Of a stretch of 64,000 bases of DNA, positions 1 through 7,645 are shown piece after piece. The position numbers and the translations under genes were made by a program. Numbering within the stretch: the stretch's first letter is position 1; each line of letters opens with the position of its first letter. Origin of the DNA: Roseibium salinum (lineage in GTDB: Bacteria > Pseudomonadota > Alphaproteobacteria > Rhizobiales > Stappiaceae). The stretch lies in assembly GCF_026240905.1 (NCBI RefSeq), contig NZ_JAPEVI010000003.1, positions 620,001 through 684,000 on the forward strand. Direction: 5' to 3'. The notes beneath the pieces are model-generated. The model saw only the letters and a program-made list of their open reading frames with translations. It searched no databases and had not been told where the DNA came from.

Positions 1-269
1 TGCGGTTCATGGTGAACTCCAGTGATCTGCACGTCGAATGCATCTCAAACGACTGATTTCCAATACGCTTCAATTGATCGGAAGACCTGGTCAAAATCAA
101 GTCACGATCAACAGAGCCTTGCAGCGCACGGTTATTGCTTGCAGCCTTCCCGGCGAACGGGCACGGCCGACTGGAGCCGTGCCGCATCGGTCGATTGCCG
201 CCCCGCGTTCCTCCCGCGCGGGCCGGGAATGAACGCCGGGCAAAGCCGTTGCCGGTCACTGCCTGAGGG
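1..269. other. left-edge stretch without a supported gene
   Basis: I see no convincing gene in this stretch. The first ten bases could be the start codon region of a leftward gene leaving the window: the minus strand reads GGAG, six bases, then ATGAACCGC, but only three codons are visible. The remainder is the 3' flank of the oligopeptidase gene. A short inverted repeat (GCCTGA-GGG-TCAGGC, 261-275) straddles that gene's stop codon and lacks a T run, so I do not call it a terminator. Confidence 0.4.
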
Positions 270-2354
270 TCAGGCCTTGCCGGCCACCATCAGCGCGAAC
301 GCCTGGTTCAGGGCGACCTCCTTCAGCCGGTCGAAGCGGCCGGAAGCACCGCCATGTCCGGCTTCCATATTGGTTTTCAGCATCAGGAGGCTGTCGCCGG
401 TTTTTGTGGCGCGCAGCTTGGCGACCCATTTGGCGGGCTCCCAGTAGGTGACGCGCGGATCGGTAAGGCCGGCCACCGCCAGGATCGCCGGATAGTCCTT
501 GGCGCCGACATTGTCGTAGGGCGAATAGGAGGCGATATGTTCGTAAGCCTGCCTGTCGGTGACCGGGTTGCCCCATTCCGGCCATTCCGGCGGGGTCAGG
601 GGCAGGGTCTCGTCCAGCATCGTGGAGAGGACGTCGACAAAGGGAACCTCGGCGATGATGCCGCCGAATTTTTCCGGAGCGATATTGGCAACCGCCCCCA
701 CCAGCATTCCGCCCGCGGACCCGCCATGGGCGACGATACGGTCGTGGGAGGTGAACTTGCCGGCCACAAGATGGTCCGCCGCGGCGACGAAGTCATTGAA
801 GGTGTTCTTCTTGAATTCCCGGCGGCCGTGCTTGTACCAGTGGAAACCCTTGTCCTTGCCGCCCCTGATATGGGCGATGGCATAGACGAAGCCCCGGTCG
901 ACGAGGGACAGGGCGTTGGTGTTGAAACTTGCCGGGATGGTGATGCCGTAGGAGCCGTAGCCGTAAAGCAGCAGCGGTGCGGACCCGTCGAGCGCAGTGT
1001 CCTTGCGGTAGAGCAGGGAGATCGGCACCTTTTGTCCGTCCTCAGCCTCGGCCATCAGCCTGCGGGTGACATAGTCATCCGCATCATGGCCCGAGGGCAC
1101 TTCCTGCTCCTTCATCAGCAGCCGCTCGCGGGTTTCCACGTCATAGTCGAAGGTCTGCGACGGTGTCGTCATGGAGGAATAGGAGAAGCGGATGTTGGAC
1201 GTGTCGAACTCGTAGCCGCCGCCAAGGCCAAGCGAATAGGCTTCCTCGTCGAACGCGATCGAGTGTTCGATGCCGTCGGCGAGCCGGCGGATGACGATGC
1301 GCGGCAGGCCGTCCTCGCGCTCCAGCCGGGTCATGAAGGTCTTGTAGACGTTGTGCGACAGGACGAGGCAGCCCGGCTTGTGAGCCACCAGATCCCGCCA
1401 GTTGTTCCGGCCGGGATCGGCCTTGGGAGCAGTGACGATCTTGAAGTCCTCGGCCTCGTCGGCATTGGTGAGAATGTAGAGCGTGTCGCCGTGGTCTTCG
1501 ATGGAATATTCTATGCCGGTGTCGCGAGGTGCGATCAGAACCGGATCGGCAGTCGGCTGGTCCGCGGGGATCATCCGGACTTCCGATGTTTCGTGGTCGT
1601 GAATGTCGATGACGATGGTCTCGCCCGACTGGGTCTTGCCGACGCCCATGAAGAACCCGGCATCGCTTTCTTCGTAAACCAGCACATCCTTGGCCGGGTC
1701 AGTGCCGATTTCGTGGCGGAACAGCTTCGAGGGCCGGTGATTGGCGTCGAGGCGGACGTAGAAGAGATACTTGTTGTCGGCGGAAAACACGCCGCCGCCG
1801 CCCGTGTCCTCGATCCGGTAGTCGAAGTCCTTGCCGGTGGAGGTGTCGCGGATCTGCAGCGCGTAATACTCCGAGCCCTTATCGTCGAAGGCCCAGGCAA
1901 GCAGCTTGTGGTCCGGAGAGTGACCGGCGCCGCCGAGCCTGAAATAGGCCTTGCCCTCGGCCTCCCTGTCGCCGTGAAGAAGCACCGTTTCCTCGCCGCC
2001 GTGGCGCGGCGTGCGGAAGAAGATCGGCTGCTGACCGCCGGTCTCGTATTTCAATCCGTAGGCATAGGGGCCGTCGGGGGAGGGAACGGAGCTGTCATCC
2101 TCCTTGATGCGGCCGCGCATCTCGGCAAAGAGCTGCTCCTGCAACTCCTTCGTCGGTGCCATCTGCGCCTGCTGATAGGCGTTTTCTGCCTCCAGATAGG
2201 CGCGGATGTCGGCATCGAGCACGGACGGGTCGCGCATGACCTCCTGCCAGTTCTCGGCACGGAGCCATCCGTAGTCATCCTGGCGCGAAATGCCGTGGGT
2301 CTCATGGGTGGTCGGGCGCGCTTCGGCGCGCGGGGGAAAGGCATGCTGTTTCAT
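270..2354 (-). CDS. ptrB: oligopeptidase B / protease II (S9A family)
   Basis: Cytosolic serine oligopeptidase that cleaves short peptides after basic residues. With the start chosen here it has 694 aa, close to the E. coli enzyme. It has an N-terminal beta-propeller half and a C-terminal alpha/beta-hydrolase domain. The catalytic triad is visible: Ser546 in GGSAGG, Asp632 in LTDPRV and His667 in EAGHGG, with spacing like E. coli PtrB. The frame stays open 45 codons further upstream, but that extension would run towards the riboswitch and is poor in family-like sequence. I therefore start at the ATG giving MKQHAFPPRAEARP. No Shine-Dalgarno precedes this ATG, so the start is not certain. The gene is divergent from the cobalamin riboswitch leader. 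Confidence 0.9.
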   Translation of the reverse strand: MKQHAFPPRAEARPTTHETHGISRQDDYGWLRAENWQEVMRDPSVLDADIRAYLEAENAYQQAQMAPTKELQEQLFAEMRGRIKEDDSSVPSPDGPYAYGLKYETGGQQPIFFRTPRHGGEETVLLHGDREAEGKAYFRLGGAGHSPDHKLLAWAFDDKGSEYYALQIRDTSTGKDFDYRIEDTGGGGVFSADNKYLFYVRLDANHRPSKLFRHEIGTDPAKDVLVYEESDAGFFMGVGKTQSGETIVIDIHDHETSEVRMIPADQPTADPVLIAPRDTGIEYSIEDHGDTLYILTNADEAEDFKIVTAPKADPGRNNWRDLVAHKPGCLVLSHNVYKTFMTRLEREDGLPRIVIRRLADGIEHSIAFDEEAYSLGLGGGYEFDTSNIRFSYSSMTTPSQTFDYDVETRERLLMKEQEVPSGHDADDYVTRRLMAEAEDGQKVPISLLYRKDTALDGSAPLLLYGYGSYGITIPASFNTNALSLVDRGFVYAIAHIRGGKDKGFHWYKHGRREFKKNTFNDFVAAADHLVAGKFTSHDRIVAHGGSAGGMLVGAVANIAPEKFGGIIAEVPFVDVLSTMLDETLPLTPPEWPEWGNPVTDRQAYEHIASYSPYDNVGAKDYPAILAVAGLTDPRVTYWEPAKWVAKLRATKTGDSLLMLKTNMEAGHGGASGRFDRLKEVALNQAFALMVAGKA

Positions 2355-2487
2355 GGACCCGGAGGTAGGATTTTTGGGAGAAGATGGCAAGAGGACAGAG
2401 TGACACCCGCGCATAAGGTTGCGCCGCCGCCTTGTTGACACGCGGCAAAAAATCCCGCACTCAGGAAGCCATGGTTTCCGATTCCGC

Positions 2488-2651
2488 ACTCCGGATCGGG
2501 ATTAAAAGGGAACACGGTGCGGCGTAGCCAGAAGGCACCAAATCCGTGACTGCCCCCGCAACTGTGAGCGGTGAGCGAACCTGAAAGCGCCACTGGGGAA
2601 ACCCCGGGAAGGATCAGGCAAGCTGCGACCCGCAAGTCAGGAGACCTGCCA
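2488..2651 (+). promoter_or_regulatory. cobalamin (B12) riboswitch
   Basis: Nearly every conserved block of the AdoCbl riboswitch is present in order: TTAAAAGGGAAC then CGGTG; the B12 box CTGCCCCCGCAACTGTGAG; GCCACTGGGG with CCGGGAAGG; and the closing GACCCGCAAGTCAGGAGACC followed by TGCC. Such elements repress B12 uptake or synthesis genes when adenosylcobalamin is plentiful. The next recognisable genes (3038-6248) form an ABC importer of the BtuCDF type, which fits. The 5' boundary is approximate because the P1 arm was not paired rigorously. Confidence 0.95.
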
Positions 2652-2670
2652 TTTCACCCTTAACTTCAAC

Positions 2671-2694
2671 CCGGGCGGGGTGTCCCGGAGGAGC
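2671..2694 (+). promoter_or_regulatory. putative ribosome-site-sequestering hairpin of the riboswitch
   Basis: Just 3' of the riboswitch core, CCGGG (2671-2675) can pair with CCCGG (2684-2688). The second arm runs into a strong Shine-Dalgarno GGAGGAG (2687-2693), which is followed after eight bases by ATG 2702. This is how translational cobalamin riboswitches act. There is no T run, so transcription termination is less likely. Pairing was judged by eye only. Confidence 0.45.
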
Positions 2695-2701
2695 GAGTGA
2701 C

Positions 2702-2806
2702 ATGGCGATTCAGCCCCGATCGGCAGAATGTGGCATTCGGTTCTTTGACGCCCCGCGCAATCGCGGAGGGCGATATGAACCGGACTGCACAGAAAAACAC
2801 CTTTGA
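2702..2806 (+). CDS. possible 34-aa leader ORF behind the riboswitch
   Basis: An ATG sits at ideal distance (eight bases) from the GGAGGAG site that the riboswitch would control. It opens a 34-codon frame, MAIQPRSAECGIRFFDAPRN and so on, ending in TGA. I do not recognise the peptide. A second frame, open from GTG 2697 or ATG 2775 (with GGAGGG ahead of it), runs to 3041 and ends in ATGA overlapping the DUF1636 start. Either could be a leader peptide, the remnant of a lost riboswitch-controlled gene such as a TonB-dependent receptor, or chance. I can see ribosome-binding logic but no homology. Confidence 0.25.
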   Translation: MAIQPRSAECGIRFFDAPRNRGGRYEPDCTEKHL

Positions 2807-2889
2807 AATTTCCTTCCTCCTGGCCGAGGCGAGCTGCCTTGGCGACCGCGCGGCCAGAGCCCTGGCGCCGGGCAAGCGCGGATTTGCTC

Positions 2890-2919
2890 TTGAAAGCAGC
2901 GTTATAGGTAATGTAATAA
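2890..2919 (+). promoter_or_regulatory. candidate internal promoter of the importer operon
   Basis: TTGAAA (2890-2895), an 18-base spacer and TAATAA (2914-2919) make a fair sigma-70-like promoter in an AT-rich island inside an otherwise GC-rich leader. It lies about 120 bases upstream of the DUF1636 start and downstream of the riboswitch. Transcripts from it would lack the riboswitch. The -10 lies inside the Zur-type palindrome. Confidence 0.5.
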
Positions 2920-2925
2920 CATTAC
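2908..2925 (+). promoter_or_regulatory. Zur (zinc uptake regulator) operator
   Basis: The 18 bases GTAATGTAATAACATTAC form an inverted repeat (GTAATG, six bases, CATTAC). They are identical to the consensus that I recall from comparative genomics for Zur sites in the Agrobacterium/Rhizobium group. The site covers the candidate -10 hexamer, the expected geometry for repression by Zn-loaded Zur. The match is seen directly; the assignment to Zur is from remembered literature; zinc control of the downstream importer is inference. Confidence 0.75.
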
Positions 2926-3037
2926 AAATCACGGATGAAGAGGCGCGAAAGGAAACGGCATTGCAGGGCAGCAGGGGCGATTTACCGCCGGGAAGGCGGC
3001 CGGCAGCCAAAAGTGCACGCCTCGAGGGAGGCGAGCG

Positions 3038-3442
3038 ATGAGCAGTGAGCCGCACAGGATTTTCATCTGCACTTCGTGCCGCTACAAGGGGGGCGATTGC
3101 CGTCCCGGCTTCGAGCTGATCTGCAAGCTGCAGCAGGCCCTGAGACGGGCGGCGCCGGTGACCGGCGACGACTTCGAGGTTTCCGGCACCGCCTGCATGG
3201 CCGGATGTTCGCGGCCCTGCACGATTGCCTTCAAGGCGAGCGCCAAGGCAACCTATCTGTTCGGCGATATCGATCCGGAAACGGATATCGACGATCTCGT
3301 GGCCTTTGCGCAGCTCTACCGCGAGCAGGAAGACGGCTGGTGCGTATCCGGGCAGCGGCCCGGAAAGCTGCGCGGCAGCACCCTTGCGCGCATCCCCGCG
3401 GCAATGATCGTCACCGGCGCGGACGAGACGGTGTTGTCGTGA
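3038..3442 (+). CDS. DUF1636 protein, Cys-rich, probable metal or Fe-S binding
   Basis: A 134-aa soluble protein of the DUF1636 family (predicted metal-binding, thioredoxin-like ferredoxin fold). Cysteines cluster as CTSC (residues 11-14), C21 and C29, and later ACMAGCSRPC, reminiscent of [2Fe-2S] thioredoxin-like ferredoxins. Family members commonly sit beside cobalamin or siderophore importers, but no biochemical role is established to my knowledge. ATG 3038 follows GGGAGG. Its stop overlaps the GTG start of the ATPase gene by four bases, so it belongs to the importer operon and is probably translationally coupled. It lies downstream of both the riboswitch and the Zur box. Confidence 0.85.
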   Translation: MSSEPHRIFICTSCRYKGGDCRPGFELICKLQQALRRAAPVTGDDFEVSGTACMAGCSRPCTIAFKASAKATYLFGDIDPETDIDDLVAFAQLYREQEDGWCVSGQRPGKLRGSTLARIPAAMIVTGADETVLS

Positions 3443-4212
3443 GCGGCTCCGAGCTCGCCGTTCGCAATGCAAGCTGGAAGACAGGGCAGGGGAAATCCAT
3501 TCTGCAACCCGTCAGCTTCGACCTTGCCGCAGGCCGGATCCTCGGCATTGCCGGTGCCAATGGCGCCGGCAAATCGACGCTTCTGCGGTTGCTCTATCGC
3601 TATCTGAAGCCCGGCACGGGATCTATCCTGCTGGACGGCGAGGATATCTGGCGCATGTCCGCGCGCGCCGCGGCCCGGAAGATCGCCGCTGTTCTGCAGG
3701 AGCAGCCGACCGACTTTTCGCTGAGCGTCCGGGAAATCGTCGCTCTGGGCCGCCGCCCGCATGCCGCAGGACCGGCAAGCGGCGGCAGGCGGGACGCGGA
3801 GATTGTCGAGGATGCCCTCGAGCGCATGGCGCTGTTGGGCTTCGCCAAGCGTTCCTTCGGGACGCTTTCCGGCGGCGAGCGCCAGCGCGTGATGGTGGCC
3901 CGCGCGCTCGCCCAGGAACCGCGGCTTCTGATCCTGGACGAACCGACCAACCATCTCGACATCCGCCATCAACTCGAAATCGTCGCGCTTGTCGGCAGCC
4001 TCGACATTACGATCGTCACCAGCCTGCACGATCTCAACCTGGCCGCTGACGTCTGCGATCAGGTGCTGCTTCTTCATGAAGGCAGAACGATTGCCCATGG
4101 TGCGCCCGATCAGGTCCTGACGCCCGGCAATATAGAAATGGCCTATTCCGTCCAGGCCCGGCTGGAACGCCTTGCCGTCAGTGATCGGCCGCATCTCACA
4201 TTTCATCTTTGA
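3439..4212 (+). CDS. ABC importer ATPase (BtuD/FecE type)
   Basis: A 257-aa nucleotide-binding subunit that would energise uptake through the permease encoded at 5169. It shows Walker A GANGAGKST, the Q-loop region VLQEQPTDFS, signature LSGGERQR, Walker B LLILDEPTNHLD and the H-loop SLHDLNLAAD, all typical of the FecE/BtuD/FhuC class. The GTG start was chosen because it overlaps the DUF1636 stop (GTGA) and places the first beta strand at the normal distance from Walker A. The substrate cannot be read from this subunit; the riboswitch points to a corrinoid and the Zur box to a metal or metallophore. Confidence 0.92.
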   Translation: MSGSELAVRNASWKTGQGKSILQPVSFDLAAGRILGIAGANGAGKSTLLRLLYRYLKPGTGSILLDGEDIWRMSARAAARKIAAVLQEQPTDFSLSVREIVALGRRPHAAGPASGGRRDAEIVEDALERMALLGFAKRSFGTLSGGERQRVMVARALAQEPRLLILDEPTNHLDIRHQLEIVALVGSLDITIVTSLHDLNLAADVCDQVLLLHEGRTIAHGAPDQVLTPGNIEMAYSVQARLERLAVSDRPHLTFHL

Positions 4213-4229
4213 CTTACCGGAGCAACGAC

Positions 4230-5165
4230 ATGAAACGTCTGCCATTGAGCCTGGCCGTCAGCCTGTATGCAGGTTCTGCATTCGCGCAAACCACTATCCA
4301 GAGCTGCGACCGCGAAGTCACCTTCGAGGCGCCGCCGAAGGCCGCGGTTTCCAACGATGTCAATCTCACGGAAATGATGCTCGTCCTCGGCCTGCGCGAT
4401 CGCATGGTGGGCTATACCGGCATTTCCGGCTGGAAGACGCTGGACGAGGAAATGCGCGATGGCATTGCAGAACTGCCGGAACTTTCCGCCAAGTATCCGA
4501 CGAGGGAAGTCCTGATCGGCGCAGATGCGGATTTCTATTTCGCCGGCTGGAACTACGGCATGAAAGTGGGCGGCGAGGTAACCCCGGAGACGCTGGCGCC
4601 TTTCGGCATCAACGTCTACGAGCTCAGCGAATCCTGCATTCACATCGGCGACAAGCTGAAGGTCTCCATGGAGGACATGTACCGGGATCTCTTGAATCTC
4701 GGGCGGATCTTCGCTGTGGAAGATACGGCCTACGATCTGGTCGCGGCCTACAAGTTGGAACTCGACCGGATCAGGTCCGCGATCGGTGACGTCGACAGGC
4801 CGCTCAAGGTTTTTGTCTATGACAGCGGCGAGGACAAGCCGTTCACGGCCGGGCGCTATGCAATGCCGACGGCGCTGATCGAAGCGGCGGGCGGGATCAA
4901 TGTGCTGGACGATTTCGAGAAGAGCTGGTCGACGGTCGACTGGGAAACCGTGGTCGACAAGAACCCGGAAGTGATCGTGATCGTGAATTACGGCACGGTG
5001 ACCGCCGAGCAGAAGCGCGACTTCATGAGGAACAATCCGGCCCTCGCCGGTATCGATGCTGTGCGGAACGACCGTTTCGTCACGCTGGAATATGTCGAGG
5101 CGACACCCGGTCCGCGCAACATCAAGGCGATCCGGAAACTGGCAGACGCCTTTTGGGGGGAATGA
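4230..5165 (+). CDS. ABC importer periplasmic binding protein (BtuF/FecB type)
   Basis: A 311-aa class III (TroA/BtuF-like) solute-binding protein. ATG 4230 follows GGAG and starts a clean signal peptide, MKRLPLSLAVSLYAGSAFAQ. The mature protein begins with the SCDREVTFEAPPKAAVS segment usual in FecB-type proteins, and the lobes are joined by a long helix (residues about 150-185). No lipobox is present, so it should be a free periplasmic protein. It sits between the ATPase and permease genes in the same direction. A corrinoid, siderophore or other metal chelate are all possible ligands. Confidence 0.88.
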   Translation: MKRLPLSLAVSLYAGSAFAQTTIQSCDREVTFEAPPKAAVSNDVNLTEMMLVLGLRDRMVGYTGISGWKTLDEEMRDGIAELPELSAKYPTREVLIGADADFYFAGWNYGMKVGGEVTPETLAPFGINVYELSESCIHIGDKLKVSMEDMYRDLLNLGRIFAVEDTAYDLVAAYKLELDRIRSAIGDVDRPLKVFVYDSGEDKPFTAGRYAMPTALIEAAGGINVLDDFEKSWSTVDWETVVDKNPEVIVIVNYGTVTAEQKRDFMRNNPALAGIDAVRNDRFVTLEYVEATPGPRNIKAIRKLADAFWGE

Positions 5166-5168
5166 TCC

Positions 5169-6248
5169 TTGCTGCAGCAGCTATCCGGCGGCAGCGCCCG
5201 CGCATATGACCCGCAACGGCATGTTCGGGCGGCAGGCCGCCGCTTTGGCCTTTTCCTCACGGCCTGTCTTCTGCTGCTGGCGGTTTCCGTGATTGTTGCC
5301 GTCTCCGCCGGTGCCGTGCCCGTTCCGGCGGAGACGGTGTTCGGCATCCTGGCCAACAGGATCATGCCGGGCCTCGTGGAGGTCGACTGGTCGAACGGCC
5401 GGGAAGCGATCATCTGGGAAATCCGGTTTCCGCGCGCCCTGCTGGCCGGCATGGTCGGCGCGGGGCTCGCCATCGTCGGAGCCGTCCTGCAATCGGTGAC
5501 CCGCAATCCGCTTGCCGATCCGCATCTGCTGGGAATTTCCTCCGGCGGTGCGGCAGGGGCCATTCTGGCACTGCTTCACACGGGCCTGTTCCTGGGGCTG
5601 CTGACGGTGCCGCTGATGGCCTTTGCCGGTGCGCTGGCGGCAACGCTCATGGTTCTTGGCGTCACGCGTTTTGCCGCCGCCGGCAGTGCCGGAAGGCTGG
5701 TTCTTGCCGGGGTCGCGGTTTCCTTCATCATCATGTCGTTTGCGAATGTGCTGATCTTCCTGGGCGATCCGCGTGCGACCCATACGGTGGTGTTCTGGAT
5801 GCTGGGTGGCCTGGGTCTGGCGCAGTGGGAGCATCTGGTGTTCCCGTTTGCGATCCTGCTCGTCACCGTTCCCTGTCTGCTTGCCTGGGCAGCGGACCTG
5901 AACGCCATGACGATCGGCGACGAAACGGCGGCAACGCTCGGCATTGCCGTCATCCGCTTCCGGCTGACCATGTTCGTGGTGGGGGCCCTCATCACCGGGG
6001 TGATGGTGGCCTTTTCCGGGATCATCGGCTTTGTCGGCCTGATGATCCCCCATATTGCGCGGTTCCTGGTCGGCGGCAGCTACACCCGTGTCCTGCCTGC
6101 CTCCTTGCTGCTGGGCGCGATCTTTCTTATCTGGGCCGATATCCTGGCACGCACCTTCATGGCGCCGCAGGACATGCCGATCGGCATCGTCACGGGGCTG
6201 ATCGGCGGGCTGTTCTTCATCTTCCTGCTGCGGTCGAGATCCGACTAG
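5169..6248 (+). CDS. ABC importer permease (FecCD/BtuC type)
   Basis: A 359-aa inner-membrane protein with about ten hydrophobic segments, of the FecCD family that includes BtuC and FhuB. The conserved cytoplasmic motif is seen in VTRNPLADPHLLGISSGG, and the C-terminal FSGIIGFVGLMIPHIARFLV is typical. There is no in-frame ATG near the N-terminus. TTG 5169 is used because GGGGGGA lies just upstream and it follows the binding-protein stop by three bases. It is the last gene of the importer operon; its TAG stop overlaps by four bases the stop of the convergent MFS gene (CTAG shared, 6245-6248). Confidence 0.9.
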   Translation: MLQQLSGGSARAYDPQRHVRAAGRRFGLFLTACLLLLAVSVIVAVSAGAVPVPAETVFGILANRIMPGLVEVDWSNGREAIIWEIRFPRALLAGMVGAGLAIVGAVLQSVTRNPLADPHLLGISSGGAAGAILALLHTGLFLGLLTVPLMAFAGALAATLMVLGVTRFAAAGSAGRLVLAGVAVSFIIMSFANVLIFLGDPRATHTVVFWMLGGLGLAQWEHLVFPFAILLVTVPCLLAWAADLNAMTIGDETAATLGIAVIRFRLTMFVVGALITGVMVAFSGIIGFVGLMIPHIARFLVGGSYTRVLPASLLLGAIFLIWADILARTFMAPQDMPIGIVTGLIGGLFFIFLLRSRSD

Positions 6249-7498
6249 GCAGTGACGACCGCCCCGTCTCGTCTGCGCCCGCGCATCAGGATGAAGATCA
6301 TGATCGACATGTTGAGCAGGTTCCAGGCGATGCCGTTCAGGAATGCGGCCTGGTAGGAGCCGGTCAGGTCGTAGATCCATCCCGAAAGCCAGCCGCCGAG
6401 CGCCATGCCGAGGATGGTGGCCATGATCACCAGGCCCACGCGCTGTCCCGCTTCCCGGGCCGGCAGGTATTCCCGCACGATGACGGCATAGCTCGGTACG
6501 ATGCCGCCCTGGGAGAGGCCGAAGATCAGCGAGACCAGATAGAGCGAAGCAAGGCCGTTGAACGGGATATAGAGGAACAGCGCCGCGCATTGCAGGACCG
6601 AGCCCGCGAGCAGGGTCTTGACGCCGCCGAACCTGTCCGCCAGGAGCCCGGAGGCCAGGCGGCTGATGATGCCGGCTCCGGTCATGAGGGCAATCATGTC
6701 CGCACCCGGCGCGACGCCGAAGCCGAGGTCGACGCAATAGGCGACGATGTGAACCTGTGGCATGGACATGGCCACGCAGCAGCCGATCCCGGCAATCACG
6801 AGCAGTTTCTGCACGACCGCGGGCGAGAGGCCGGTGGTCTGCTGGCCGAAAGCGCTGGAGCCGGAACCCGCGGCAAGGGCGATCGCAGGCGGTGGCCGGC
6901 GCAGGATCAGCGCCAGCGGCACCATGGCCACCAGGCAGATGATCGCTATCAGCAGATAGGTGCCGCGCCAGTCAGTGGTCAGCAGGCTCCACTGGATGAG
7001 GGAGGGCCAGAGCACTCCGGCGAGATAGTTGCCGCAGGCCGCGCATCCGACTGCAAAGCCGCGGCGCTTGACGAACCAGTGCGAAACATCTGCGATCAGC
7101 GGGCCGAATGTCGCTGCCGTGCCGAGGCCGATCAGGACGCCTTGGGCGAGCGTGAACAGCCAGATCCCCGGGGCGAGTGCCGCGAGGGCAAAACCGGAGC
7201 TGAGGAAGACGGCCGACGCGATCACCGGCGGGACGATGCCGAACCGGTCGACGACCCGGCCAAGAAGGTAGTTGCCCGCGGCAAAGCCGAGCATGGTCGC
7301 CGTGTAGGGCAGGGAGGCGTCGGCCCTGTCGATACCGAAATCCGCCTGAACGGCCGGAATGACGATCACCACCGCCCACATGCCGGCCCCACCGATCGTG
7401 CTGAGCAGAATGGAAATCGCCAGGCGGAACCAGGCGTAGGGTCCATCCTGGACATACGGATCGGGTGTTGCGGCGATGGACATGGACGGCTTTCGCAT
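6245..7498 (-). CDS. MFS transporter, monocarboxylate/OxlT-like
   Basis: A 417-aa major facilitator superfamily protein with twelve predicted membrane segments. The loop 2-3 motif reads GRVVDRFG and its second-half echo reads GLLADRFGG. The overall pattern resembles oxalate:formate antiporter and monocarboxylate-type carriers, but the substrate cannot be read. Start: ATG 7498 gives MRKPSMSIAATPD; ATG 7483 (MSIAATPD) is an equally good candidate because neither has a strong ribosome site. It is monocistronic and convergent with the importer operon. Confidence 0.85.
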   Translation of the reverse strand: MRKPSMSIAATPDPYVQDGPYAWFRLAISILLSTIGGAGMWAVVIVIPAVQADFGIDRADASLPYTATMLGFAAGNYLLGRVVDRFGIVPPVIASAVFLSSGFALAALAPGIWLFTLAQGVLIGLGTAATFGPLIADVSHWFVKRRGFAVGCAACGNYLAGVLWPSLIQWSLLTTDWRGTYLLIAIICLVAMVPLALILRRPPPAIALAAGSGSSAFGQQTTGLSPAVVQKLLVIAGIGCCVAMSMPQVHIVAYCVDLGFGVAPGADMIALMTGAGIISRLASGLLADRFGGVKTLLAGSVLQCAALFLYIPFNGLASLYLVSLIFGLSQGGIVPSYAVIVREYLPAREAGQRVGLVIMATILGMALGGWLSGWIYDLTGSYQAAFLNGIAWNLLNMSIMIFILMRGRRRDGAVVTA

Positions 7499-7645
7499 AC
7501 TTCAGGAATTTATTGACTATCAGGTTCGCCGAAAAGCGACCAACAAATATCCTTGAAGCAATCGAACAGTTTTTGAAATGAATGCGCAGGGGCGCCGCGT
7601 GGCCCCTGCGCATATGGAGGAAAGGAATTCCTGCCTGGCGCCGCC

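Noticed and set aside
261..275. Inverted repeat at the ptrB stop as a terminator
   Set aside because: Six-base stem with a three-base loop covering the stop codon and no T run.
354..2438. Long open frame of about 690 codons on the + strand opposite the oligopeptidase
   Set aside because: Antisense shadow of ptrB; high-GC codon bias keeps the opposite frame open, and the translation has no family-like motifs.
2666..3472. Minus-strand frame across the riboswitch leader and DUF1636
   Set aside because: No ribosome site, no recognisable domain, and it opposes a coherent operon.
5181..6737. Minus-strand open frame across the permease and MFS genes
   Set aside because: It crosses two convincing genes on both strands and is rich in Arg, Gln, His and Asp, typical of a shadow frame.
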